Assembly: GCF_001014975.1 (NCBI RefSeq)
Contig: NZ_BBXA01000013.1
Coordinates: forward strand, 372,001-436,000
Length of the DNA stretch: 64,000 bases
Reading direction: 5' to 3'
From: Novosphingobium sp. MD-1
GTDB taxonomy: Bacteria > Pseudomonadota > Alphaproteobacteria > Sphingomonadales > Sphingomonadaceae
How positions within the stretch are numbered: the stretch's first letter is position 1; every line of letters starts with the position of its first letter. Shown piece after piece: positions 1 through 7,564 of the stretch. Under the pieces are notes generated by a model that was not told the DNA's origin, ran no database searches, and was given only the letters and a program-made list of their open reading frames with translations. Position numbers and translations under genes: made by a program.

Positions 1-774
1 CGGATCGTTTCGCGCCGTGGCGTCGGTTACGATCGCGTCGATCTGGCGGCGGCCGGGGACCTTGGCAAGGTCGTGTGCATCGCGGTGGGCGGCAACCACG
101 AATCCGTCGCGGACCATACGCTCGCGCTGATGCTCGCGGTCGGCCATCGCTTTCGCGAAACGCAGGCCAGGATGATCGGCGGGGACTGGTCGATCCTGCT
201 GGGGACGGACCTCTATCGCAAGACCGTGGGCGTTATCGGGCCAGGACGGATCGGGCGAAGCGTGGTGCAGCGCCTTGCCGGATTCGAAGCGGAGGTCCTG
301 GTCCATGGCGGTTCGCCGGATGCCGGCTATGCGGCCCGCTCCGGCGTGACCTGGGTCGACCTGGACGAACTGCTGGTGCGCAGCGATTATGTGACGATCC
401 ACGCGCCCCTGACGCCCGAGACGCGATTTATCATCGATGCCGGTGCGCTGGCCCGGATGAAGCCAGCCGCCTTCCTGATCAACACGGCGCGGGGCGGACT
501 GGTCGACGATGCCGCGTTGCTCGATGCGCTGCGCAACGGGGTGATCGCCGGCGCGGGGCTCGATGTGTTCCTCAGCGAAGCCGATCCCGCGTTCAAGCCG
601 GTCACGCAAGCGTTGCTTGAACTGCCCAACGTGATCGCCACGCCGCATTCGGGCGCCTCCTCGCGCGAAGGGCTGGACCGGACCAACATGGTGGCCGCCC
701 GCTGCGTGGTTGCCGTGCTGGACGGCGGCGATCCGCCGGCCGAATGCGTTGTGGCCGATGGGCGGAAGGGCTGA
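1..774 (+). CDS. D-isomer-specific 2-hydroxyacid dehydrogenase, 5'-truncated
   Basis: The frame is already open at base 1 (R-I-V-S-R-R-G-V-G-Y-D), so the gene begins upstream of the window and only about 257 C-terminal residues are present. The NAD-binding half is complete: GVIGPGRIGRS is the Rossmann glycine motif, NTARGG carries the substrate-binding Arg, and ATPHSG carries the catalytic His. These mark the phosphoglycerate/hydroxypyruvate/glyoxylate reductase superfamily, which reduces 2-oxoacids with NAD(P)H in the cytosol. The next gene, a glycerate 2-kinase, starts 3 bp downstream, so a hydroxypyruvate or glyoxylate reductase role feeding glycerate is the best guess. Exact substrate is not visible. 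Confidence 0.9.
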   Translation, partial: RIVSRRGVGYDRVDLAAAGDLGKVVCIAVGGNHESVADHTLALMLAVGHRFRETQARMIGGDWSILLGTDLYRKTVGVIGPGRIGRSVVQRLAGFEAEVLVHGGSPDAGYAARSGVTWVDLDELLVRSDYVTIHAPLTPETRFIIDAGALARMKPAAFLINTARGGLVDDAALLDALRNGVIAGAGLDVFLSEADPAFKPVTQALLELPNVIATPHSGASSREGLDRTNMVAARCVVAVLDGGDPPAECVVADGRKG

Positions 775-777
775 TCG

Positions 778-2103
778 ATGACCGGCTTTCCAGCAAAGCC
801 GTCTGCCAGCGCGGAACGATCCGCGCAGGAGAGCCTGTTGCTGGAGATGTTTCAGGCCGCCGTCGGCAGCGCCCTGCCGCAGCGGTGCCTGCCGGGCCGT
901 GTCCCTGCGCCCCCGCTTGGTCGAACGGTGGTGGTAGGCGCGGGGAAGGCCTCCGCTGCGATGGCGCGGGCGCTGGAGGGTTGCTGGCCGGCATCGCTAT
1001 CCGGCGTGGTGGTGACCCGGTATGACCACGCCGTTGCGTGCGACGCCATCACGATACTGGAAGCGGGCCATCCCGTACCGGACGCGGCCAGCGTCGAAGC
1101 CGGCAGGCGCATCCTCGAAGCGGTTTCCGGGCTGACGGCGGACGACCTCGTGATCTGCCTGATATCGGGCGGCGGTTCCGCCCTCCTTTCGGCGTTGCCT
1201 CCCGGTGTCAGCCTTGAGGACGAGCGCGCACTTTCGAAAGCGTTGCTCAAGAGCGGCGCGACGATCGAGGAAATGAATTGTGTGCGCAAGCACGTCTCGT
1301 TGATCAAGGGCGGACGGCTCGCCGCCGCGGCCGCGCCGGCACGGGTCGTGACGCTGGCCATCTCCGACGTACCGGGCGACGACCCGGCCACGATCGCCTC
1401 CGGCCCCACGGTGCCCGATCCCACCACGCGTGCGGAGGCGCTGGCTGTCGTGGACAAGTACGCGCTGGAGCTGCCGGCGGCGGTGCGAGCGTGGCTTGCC
1501 AGCCCTGACAGCGAGACGCCGAAGCCGTCTGGCGGCACCGAACCCGACTGCCGGATGATCGCAACGCCGCAACGGGCGCTCGAAGCGGCGGCGGACGTCG
1601 CCCGGAAAGCTGGATATACGCCGTTCGTTCTGGGTGATGCCATCGAGGGTGAGGCGTGCGATGTCGGACTGGACCACGCCGGTATCGCCCGCCAGATCGT
1701 CGCGCGCGGGCAGCCCGTGCGCGCGCCGTGCGTGCTGCTGTCCGGCGGGGAGACCACGGTAACCGTCCGGGGCGATGGCCGGGGCGGCCGGAACGTGGAG
1801 TTCCTGTTGGGCCTCCTGACCGGCCTGCAAGACCTGCCGGGCCTGTTCGCGCTGGCCGCCGATACCGATGGCATCGATGGCACCGAGGACAACGCCGGGG
1901 CGATCATCTCGCCTTCCTCATCCGCCCGTGCGAGCGCGGCGGGCCTCTCCGCGGACGAGCACCTCGCGCGCAACGATGCCTATAGCTTCTTCGCGGCACT
2001 GGGCGATCTGGTCATCACCGGTGCCACTCTCACCAACGTCAACGATTTCCGCGCGATCCTGATCGATGCGGCGCATCCCGTGCAGGAGCAGAGCACTTCA
2101 TGA
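778..2103 (+). CDS. glycerate 2-kinase, MOFRL family (TtuD/GckA type)
   Basis: A 441-residue protein with the DUF4147 + MOFRL architecture of type II glycerate kinases, which phosphorylate D-glycerate to 2-phosphoglycerate with ATP. Visible signatures are VGAGKASAAMARA near residue 50, the glycine-rich ISGGGSALL near 134, MNCVRKHVS near 168, and the C-terminal LSGGETTVTVRG, GRNVEFLLGL and AADTDGIDGTEDNAG blocks. Start ATG 778 has GAAGGG seven bases upstream. The stop overlaps the next gene's ATG by four bases, so the two are probably translationally coupled. With its dehydrogenase neighbours it fits tartrate/hydroxypyruvate/glycerate catabolism. Older annotations call this family hydroxypyruvate reductase (TtuD). 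Confidence 0.9.
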   Translation: MTGFPAKPSASAERSAQESLLLEMFQAAVGSALPQRCLPGRVPAPPLGRTVVVGAGKASAAMARALEGCWPASLSGVVVTRYDHAVACDAITILEAGHPVPDAASVEAGRRILEAVSGLTADDLVICLISGGGSALLSALPPGVSLEDERALSKALLKSGATIEEMNCVRKHVSLIKGGRLAAAAAPARVVTLAISDVPGDDPATIASGPTVPDPTTRAEALAVVDKYALELPAAVRAWLASPDSETPKPSGGTEPDCRMIATPQRALEAAADVARKAGYTPFVLGDAIEGEACDVGLDHAGIARQIVARGQPVRAPCVLLSGGETTVTVRGDGRGGRNVEFLLGLLTGLQDLPGLFALAADTDGIDGTEDNAGAIISPSSSARASAAGLSADEHLARNDAYSFFAALGDLVITGATLTNVNDFRAILIDAAHPVQEQSTS

Positions 2104-3176
2104 GCAAGAACGTTCACCGCATCGCGGTCATTCCCGGCGATGGCATCGGCAAGGAGGTGATTCCGGAAGGGCTGCGCGTGCTGGAAGCGGTGTCGCGGAA
2201 GTACGGCTGCGGGTTCGCGTTCGACCACTTCGATTTCGCCAGCTGCGATTACTACCGCGAACATGGCACGATGATGCCGGACAACTGGAAATCGCTGATC
2301 GGCGGGCATGATGCGATCTTCTTCGGCGCGGTCGGCTGGCCGGAAACGGTGCCCGATCATGTATCGTTGTGGGGATCGCTGATCCAGTTCCGGCGCGAAT
2401 TCGATCAATATGTCAATCTGCGCCCCGTGAAGCTGATGCCGGGTGTTCCCAGCCCGCTGGCCGGCCGTGTTCCGGGCGACATCGACTTCTACGTCGTGCG
2501 TGAAAACACCGAAGGCGAATACTCGTCGATCGGCGGCAAGATCTTCCCCGATTCCGATCGGGAAGTCGTCATCCAGGAAACGGTGATGACGCGCGTGGGC
2601 GTGGACCGCATCCTGCGCTTCGCGTTCGATCTGGCGCAACGCCGTGAAAAAAAGCACCTGACGTCGGCCACCAAGTCGAACGGCATTTCGATCACGATGC
2701 CCTACTGGGACGAGCGCGTCGAAGCGATGGCATCGTCCTATCCGGACGTGCGCTGGGACAAGTATCACATCGACATTCTCACCGCGCACTTCGTCCAGCA
2801 TCCGGACTGGTTCGACGTGGTCGTTGCTTCCAACCTTTTTGGCGATATCCTGTCCGATCTCGGTCCCGCCTGCACGGGCACGATCGGGATTGCACCCGCC
2901 GGCAACATCAATCCCGAACGGCGCTTCCCTTCGCTGTTCGAGCCGGTCCACGGGTCCGCGCCGGATATCGCCGGGCAGGGCATTGCCAATCCCATCGGGC
3001 AGATCTGGTCCGCTTCGCTGATGCTCGACCACCTGGGGGAAACCGTTGCCGCCGCCGCCGTGCTGCGGGCGATCGAGGAGGTATTGGCCCAGCCGGGGTT
3101 CCGCACCCGGGATCTTGGTGGTACCGCCAACACCATCGCTTGCGCCGATGCGATCGTGGACGCCATCGGCGCCTGA
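2100..3176 (+). CDS. tartrate/D-malate dehydrogenase family protein
   Basis: A 358-residue member of the isocitrate/isopropylmalate dehydrogenase superfamily. It shows GDGIGKEV near residue 13, ENTEGEYS near 136, NLFGDILSDLG with metal-binding Asp near 247, and FEPVHGSAPDIAG near 280. The loop WGSLIQFRREFDQYVNLRP is typical of tartrate dehydrogenase/decarboxylase (TtuC) and D-malate dehydrogenase (DmlA) rather than LeuB. Such enzymes oxidise tartrate or malate with NAD+ and Mn2+/Mg2+. The start overlaps the glycerate kinase stop (ATGA). The order with a kinase of glycerate matches the tartrate-to-glycerate route, where this enzyme can yield D-glycerate. Substrate choice between tartrate and D-malate cannot be settled by eye. 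Confidence 0.87.
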   Translation: MSKNVHRIAVIPGDGIGKEVIPEGLRVLEAVSRKYGCGFAFDHFDFASCDYYREHGTMMPDNWKSLIGGHDAIFFGAVGWPETVPDHVSLWGSLIQFRREFDQYVNLRPVKLMPGVPSPLAGRVPGDIDFYVVRENTEGEYSSIGGKIFPDSDREVVIQETVMTRVGVDRILRFAFDLAQRREKKHLTSATKSNGISITMPYWDERVEAMASSYPDVRWDKYHIDILTAHFVQHPDWFDVVVASNLFGDILSDLGPACTGTIGIAPAGNINPERRFPSLFEPVHGSAPDIAGQGIANPIGQIWSASLMLDHLGETVAAAAVLRAIEEVLAQPGFRTRDLGGTANTIACADAIVDAIGA

Positions 3177-3254
3177 GCTTCCGTGCATTCGTGCGCGTTT
3201 TTTGCAATCTGGATGGCGGGCGCCGTTCCGGTCACGAAAAGGGGAGGTTGCTGA

Positions 3255-3998
3255 ATGGAAATGTCCGCAGAAGAAGCGCAGGCGCGCGTCGATCTTGCCG
3301 CCGCCTTCCGGCTTGTGGCGCACTATGGCTGGGACGACCTGATCTTCACGCACCTGTCATGCCGGGTGCCGGGGCCGGAACACCACTTCCTGATCAATCC
3401 CTACGACATGATGTTCGAGGAGATCACCGCTTCGTCGCTGGTCAAGATCGACGTCGAGGGTAACCCCGTTGGCCCGTCGGACCATCCGGTGAATCCGGCG
3501 GGCTTCACCATCCATTCGGCGATCCACATGTCGCGCGAGGACGCCATGGCGGTGATGCACCTGCACACACCGCACGGGCAGGCGGTTTCGGCCATGGAAT
3601 TCGGGCTGTTGCCGCACACGCAGACGGCGATGATCGCCAAGCACACCGTGGCCTATCACGACTACGAAGGCATTGCGACCGACCTCGACGAACGGGAGCG
3701 GCTGGTCCAGGACCTTGGTGAAAAGCACGCGATGATCCTGCGCAATCATGGAACGCTCGCGGTTGGCGCCACCGTGGGCGAATGCTTCCTGCGGCTCTAT
3801 TTCCTTGAGCGGGCCTGCCAGGCCCAGGTCATGATGCTGGCCGCCGGCCATGATCGGCTGAACACGCCGCCCCAGGGGGTCGAGCAGAAGGTTGCGGGGC
3901 AGACGCCTCCGGCGATGGTCGCCATGGCCGCCGGGGCGCTCGCGTGGCCGGCGCTGCTGCGCAAGCTGGACAGGATGGACCCTTCGTTCCGCAATTGA
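3255..3998 (+). CDS. class II aldolase/adducin family protein
   Basis: A 247-residue protein of the class II aldolase/adducin fold. Zinc-site histidines are seen in MHLHTPHGQ near residue 98 and RNHGTLAVG near 161, and the N-terminal HYGWDDLIFTHLS block is typical of the adducin-like branch. Members are Zn-dependent aldolases, epimerases or decarboxylases such as fuculose-phosphate aldolase and 3,4-dihydroxyphthalate decarboxylase. GGGGAGG lies seven bases before ATG 3255. It sits 78 bp after the tartrate dehydrogenase on the same strand and is followed by a hairpin terminator, so it likely closes that operon. The substrate cannot be told; sugar-acid and aromatic-acid roles both fit the surroundings. 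Confidence 0.85.
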   Translation: MEMSAEEAQARVDLAAAFRLVAHYGWDDLIFTHLSCRVPGPEHHFLINPYDMMFEEITASSLVKIDVEGNPVGPSDHPVNPAGFTIHSAIHMSREDAMAVMHLHTPHGQAVSAMEFGLLPHTQTAMIAKHTVAYHDYEGIATDLDERERLVQDLGEKHAMILRNHGTLAVGATVGECFLRLYFLERACQAQVMMLAAGHDRLNTPPQGVEQKVAGQTPPAMVAMAAGALAWPALLRKLDRMDPSFRN

Positions 3999-4009
3999 CC
4001 GGGCAAGAG

Positions 4010-4034
4010 GGTGCGGCGGGGTTTACGCCGCACC
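4010..4034. terminator. Intrinsic terminator between convergent genes
   Basis: GGTGCGGCG (4010-4018) pairs perfectly with CGCCGCACC (4026-4034) around a 7-base loop, and three T residues follow. It lies between the converging class II aldolase and DUF4387 genes. The T tract is short, so efficiency is uncertain. Confidence 0.6.
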
Positions 4035-4043
4035 TTTCGTGTA

Positions 4044-4355
4044 TCAGTCCAGTTGCACGTCCAGCAAGCGAACGAACATCTGGCCGCTGTGCATGTCGCG
4101 CTCCTCGCGCCCGCCCGAAGGGGCTGGCCGCACGCAGGAAATCTTGACCATGTTGAGGTTTTCGACGGGGAATTGCTTGACCAGCGCGGGGTCGGTCCCG
4201 AACAGGCGTTCGAAGGTGGCCGGCCCCAGCGCGGGGTGCCGCGCATAGCGGTGGAAGTCTTCGCGGTTCCGGAAAAACAGGTCGAAAGTCACCCAGAACG
4301 GCCCGGCGTTCTTGGAACGGACGTGGCGGCAAACGTCTTGCACGGTAGGCATCAT
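4044..4355 (-). CDS. DUF4387 domain protein, partner of AtuA-type protein
   Basis: A 103-residue protein recognised as DUF4387 from its core (VRSKNAGPFWVTFDLFF, ENLNMVKISCVRP) and from its place directly behind an AtuA/DUF1446 gene, with which it overlaps by four bases. In many genomes the pair is adjacent or fused and associated with acyclic terpene or acyl-CoA catabolism. The catalytic chemistry is unknown. No signal peptide or membrane segment is seen, so it is probably a cytosolic small subunit of an AtuA-like complex. The overlap implies translational coupling and fixed stoichiometry. Confidence 0.85.
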   Translation of the reverse strand: MMPTVQDVCRHVRSKNAGPFWVTFDLFFRNREDFHRYARHPALGPATFERLFGTDPALVKQFPVENLNMVKISCVRPAPSGGREERDMHSGQMFVRLLDVQLD

Positions 4356-5746
4356 GCGGCCTCCTCAAGGCTGAGGTCCACCCATTCGGTGCGGACGAGT
4401 TCCATGGGATCGTCGCATTCGACGACGTGGTTGAGCTTGAATTCGTAGATCGGGCCGCGCGGGATATCGGCCGGCGTGAAGGCGAACCCGTAGCTCGGCA
4501 TTTCGTGGTGCGCGGGCATGTACATATGGAAGAACTTGGGATTGCAGGCCTTGGCGATCTGGTTCGCCATGTCTTGCGTATCGGCGGTGGCCACGAACAG
4601 GACGCCGATTTCGGGCGGTGGCGGCGTGCCGGCCTTCGGCTGCGCGCCGGACACCGCATTCCAGCCATAGAGCCTGAGCGAGATGTGGAAGTTCCCCGCC
4701 GCTTCGCCGATGGTGCTGTGGACGCGATCGTAAAGCGTCTTGGTCATTTTCGCCTGGAAGGTCTCAAGATCGTTGAGCACGATCGGGTCCTGAATACCGA
4801 CCAGCATCAGCGTCTGGTACTGGCCTGCGGCGGCGCCTTCCAGCTTCATCGTATAGGGCAGTTCCTCCCATTCGGAGCCCGTCACCCTGACCGTCCGGGG
4901 CGTTACCTGCTCGTATTGCGAACGAGTCACGTCCAGTACGCCGCCGGGTTCGAAAAGGCGGAACGGATCGCTGTTCTCGTAGAGCATATGCGCCGAAACG
5001 CTTTCGGGCGTGCAGGTGTTGATCTGGTTTAGCGGCTCGACCTCGAAGCTGTCGCGCCGGATACGCATGAGCAGGCCCGCCGCGTCGACCGTCTTGATGG
5101 TCGACTGGCCGCCGCATTCGCCGATCTTGCCGGCGTGCCAGCTCAGCCCGCGGGGGGCGCCCTTCATCAGCGCGTAGCAGCAGATCACCGCCGTATCGGT
5201 GGTGCGGCCGCCCAGCACGATGTCGGCGCCCGCTTCCAGCGCGGCGATGAACGGTTCCGGTCCCATCGCGCCGACGATATGATCGCAACCGTCGATCGTC
5301 GCATCGTCCAGCGGCCCCATCGGCGCGAGCGGACGAATCCGCCCCTCGGCGTTCTTGCGCTTGACCGTTTCCTTGGAAAGCTCCGAATAGAGCAGGGCGA
5401 TCCGGGGGCGAATGCCCAGTTCCCGCGCGACTTCCACGGCGATGTCCCGCGTCCATTCCAGATTGAGATCGCCGCCCGCCTGGCCGCTGGTGCCCACCAC
5501 GATCGGAATGCCCGCCTTGGAAGCCGCTTTCATCATCAGGGTGAGGTCACGCTTCACCGCGCCGCGGTTGTTCTTCGAAATGCCCAGCGCGAGATAGGCT
5601 GCGCCGCTGTCGGTGGAGCCAGCGTCGGTCGCAATCACCTGCGCGCCCTGGGCAATGCCGTATTCCAGTTCTTCCTCGCGTGCGCCGGCGCCCAGCGATC
5701 CGGTGGGAACCAGAATTACCACCTCGTCATCGCATTCCTTGCCCAT
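4352..5746 (-). CDS. AtuA-like (DUF1446) acyclic terpene utilisation family protein
   Basis: A 464-residue protein with the DUF1446/AtuA core: VPTGSLGAGAREEE at the N-terminus, TDAGSTDSGAAYL, VVGTSGQAGGD, GADIVLGGRTTDTAV and WHAGKIGECGGQS. The family includes AtuA of Pseudomonas citronellol/geraniol catabolism, but many members lie in other catabolic clusters. The frame is open to 5785, but ATG 5746 has AGGAG eight bases upstream and opens on the conserved region, so it was chosen. It forms an operon with DUF4387. The classical partners (geranyl-CoA carboxylase AtuC/F, AtuB, AtuD) are absent from this window, so a substrate other than citronellol is likely. Confidence 0.85.
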   Translation of the reverse strand: MGKECDDEVVILVPTGSLGAGAREEELEYGIAQGAQVIATDAGSTDSGAAYLALGISKNNRGAVKRDLTLMMKAASKAGIPIVVGTSGQAGGDLNLEWTRDIAVEVARELGIRPRIALLYSELSKETVKRKNAEGRIRPLAPMGPLDDATIDGCDHIVGAMGPEPFIAALEAGADIVLGGRTTDTAVICCYALMKGAPRGLSWHAGKIGECGGQSTIKTVDAAGLLMRIRRDSFEVEPLNQINTCTPESVSAHMLYENSDPFRLFEPGGVLDVTRSQYEQVTPRTVRVTGSEWEELPYTMKLEGAAAGQYQTLMLVGIQDPIVLNDLETFQAKMTKTLYDRVHSTIGEAAGNFHISLRLYGWNAVSGAQPKAGTPPPPEIGVLFVATADTQDMANQIAKACNPKFFHMYMPAHHEMPSYGFAFTPADIPRGPIYEFKLNHVVECDDPMELVRTEWVDLSLEEAA

Positions 5747-5820
5747 ACCTGCTGCTCCTGTTGATCCGTGGAGCCATTTGTCCACTCATCACCATAGAGT
5801 CGTCAAGATGTACGGATTTT

Positions 5821-5836
5821 ATCAATATATATTGAT
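5821..5836. promoter_or_regulatory. Perfect 16-bp AT palindrome upstream of atuA-like operon
   Basis: ATCAATATATATTGAT equals its own reverse complement. It lies 75 bp upstream of the chosen AtuA-like start, the right distance for an operator or promoter element. Which regulator would bind is not visible. Confidence 0.4.
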
Positions 5837-5884
5837 CAGTCGTGAAGCGCCCGACAGCGATTACACCGGCGGGGCGGAGGACGA

Positions 5885-6012
5885 CCCGTTGCGGTTGATG
5901 ACGAGGATACCGCTCAAGGCCCGTCGAGCACCAACCCGCTCGCGCTCATGATTTTGCGAAAATGGGGCTGCAATCGAGCGATCTGCTTGTCGGTCGGACA
6001 GAACAAATCACC
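5885..6012 (-). pseudogene. IS5-type transposase N-terminal remnant
   Basis: Reading the minus strand from about 6012, the sequence encodes GDLFCPTDKQIARLQPHFRK, close to the usual IS5/IS427-group start (SDLFWLTDEQMARL-P-F-K). After a frameshift near 5925 a second frame gives LSGILVINRNG, matching the family's RRVLSGIIF-NRNG. The usual continuation (LRWRDAP--YGP) cannot be read, so the gene is frameshifted and truncated. It lies in the 330-bp gap between two minus-strand catabolic genes. No terminal inverted repeats or target duplication were recognised. The remaining sequence of the gap (5747-6078) holds no other supportable gene. Confidence 0.65.
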
Positions 6013-6078
6013 CCTGATTCAGGCAACTCCATGAACGCCTGGACCACAGCATCGTCAGGGAAGCAACGGCTTCAGATC

Positions 6079-7350
6079 CTAAGCGTTTTCGTGCCCGGTG
6101 AGCAGGGCTTGCCGGACATCGCGCCAGTTTTCTGTCTTGGGGTAGGCAAAGCTTAGCGCGCGGATGGTCCGCAGTTTGGCCTGGGGACCGGTGAACGGTA
6201 CGGTCGACGTCGCTTCATAAGACCGGACTGCATCGAGCAACATGCGGCGCGCACGGTAGATGACCCGGTCGCACGTCCCGAGGTATTCGCGGCTGCGGTC
6301 CACGATGGTCCCCATCGATTCCTGCACGGCGAAATCCTCGTACGGGTTGCCGCGGTTGACGATGCCGGACCAGTGTCCGGCCTTCATCGCCTCGCGGTCC
6401 TGGTGCCAGAGGTTGGATTCATCGCCCATGTCCGAATTGAAGTGGTCGGGATCGCCGCTCCAGTTGCCCATCAACGTCAGGTTGCTGCCATCGACGGGCG
6501 CATCGGCATCGTAGGAGATGTACCACTGCGCCGTGGTTTCGTCGTCGATCGGTATCGAGCAACACACGATCCGCGCGCCCGTGGGGGCGGCGGGAATGAA
6601 GCTGAAGAAGGGCAGGACGACCTCGCGCACCCGGGCATAGTCCTGATCGCCCAGTTCCGTGCGGATCGCCCCTTCGGTGAAGCCATAGGGCTTTTCATCG
6701 AACTCGAAGACGGGCGCGCCGTCACCCAGCATCATGTCACTCTCTTCGAGGAAGAGCGAGCGGCCGACCGCGCTGTCGAGATTGGTGGCGTGCAGGAAGG
6801 TGACATGCGCGCTGTCGAGCAGGGCTTCGAGACCCTGCAGCCAGTTGGTCTTGATGATCCCGCGCAAGGGGAACACGTGCGTATCGGGCAGTTGCGTAAA
6901 CTCGAAGTCGGGGAAGGGCGGGGGCGTCTCTTGCGCGCCCATGTAGACCCATACGAGCCCGCCGGCCTCGTGCGTGGGATGGCTGCGGACGGGCACGCTT
7001 TGCGCAAAGCGTTCCCTCTGGCTGCGCGGTTCCGTGGGAGCATCGACGCATTCGCCGTCGACGCTGAACTTCCAGCCATGGAAAATGCAGCGCAGGCCGT
7101 TCCCTTCGTTGCGCGCCAGGCGCAGGCTCGCGCAGCGATGCGGGCATGCTTCCTGCAGAAAGCCGACCCGTCCGTCGGTCGCGCGGAAGGCGACGAAGTT
7201 CTCGCCGAAGAGGCGCACCTTCTCCGGGGCGCCATCGGCTTCCAGCTTGGCCGAGCGGCACGCCGGCACCCAGTATTCCCGCAACATGGTGCCCATCGGC
7301 GTGCCCGGCCCGATCCGGGTGAGCAGGGTGTTGTCGGCGGAATTGAGCAT
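6079..7350 (-). CDS. Rieske non-haem iron oxygenase, large subunit
   Basis: A 423-residue aromatic ring-hydroxylating oxygenase alpha subunit of the vanillate demethylase/phthalate oxygenase type. The Rieske [2Fe-2S] ligands are CPH near residue 70 and CIFHGW about 18 residues later. The mononuclear iron site is DSAHVTFLH (D-x2-H-x4-H). These enzymes hydroxylate or O-demethylate substrates with O2 and electrons from a separate reductase. An upstream ATG exists at 7452, but ATG 7350 has GGGAG seven bases before it and starts on the normal N-terminus (MLNSADNTLL). No dedicated ferredoxin reductase lies next to it. It is transcribed divergently from the TonB receptor. Confidence 0.9.
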   Translation of the reverse strand: MLNSADNTLLTRIGPGTPMGTMLREYWVPACRSAKLEADGAPEKVRLFGENFVAFRATDGRVGFLQEACPHRCASLRLARNEGNGLRCIFHGWKFSVDGECVDAPTEPRSQRERFAQSVPVRSHPTHEAGGLVWVYMGAQETPPPFPDFEFTQLPDTHVFPLRGIIKTNWLQGLEALLDSAHVTFLHATNLDSAVGRSLFLEESDMMLGDGAPVFEFDEKPYGFTEGAIRTELGDQDYARVREVVLPFFSFIPAAPTGARIVCCSIPIDDETTAQWYISYDADAPVDGSNLTLMGNWSGDPDHFNSDMGDESNLWHQDREAMKAGHWSGIVNRGNPYEDFAVQESMGTIVDRSREYLGTCDRVIYRARRMLLDAVRSYEATSTVPFTGPQAKLRTIRALSFAYPKTENWRDVRQALLTGHENA

Positions 7351-7424
7351 GTTCGATCTCCCAATCGCGTTGCGAAGGTCGGCCGCAAAGGCCGCCTTGC
7401 GGATTTCCCCCAAGGCTAGGACGA

Positions 7425-7517
7425 TAATTCCGGTTGGCAAGAAATAATTCATGCGGGAGGGGTGCGAGGCTCACGCACCCGCTTGCGGAGCCCCATATTT
7501 CATGATAGCCGGAATTA
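7425..7517. promoter_or_regulatory. Divergent control region with inverted TAATTCCGG elements
   Basis: TAATTCCGG at 7425-7433 is repeated in inverted orientation as CCGGAATTA at 7509-7517, so each divergent gene (Rieske oxygenase, TonB receptor) has one copy facing it. The heptamer ATAATTC recurs at 7444-7450 and 7518-7524. Between them a GC hairpin, GGGTGCG/CGCACCC (7460-7480), could insulate the two promoters. Operator function is inferred from position only. Confidence 0.35.
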
Positions 7518-7564
7518 ATAATTCAGCCGCCCAAGAATAATGGGCGCTTAACGGGAGAGGGATC

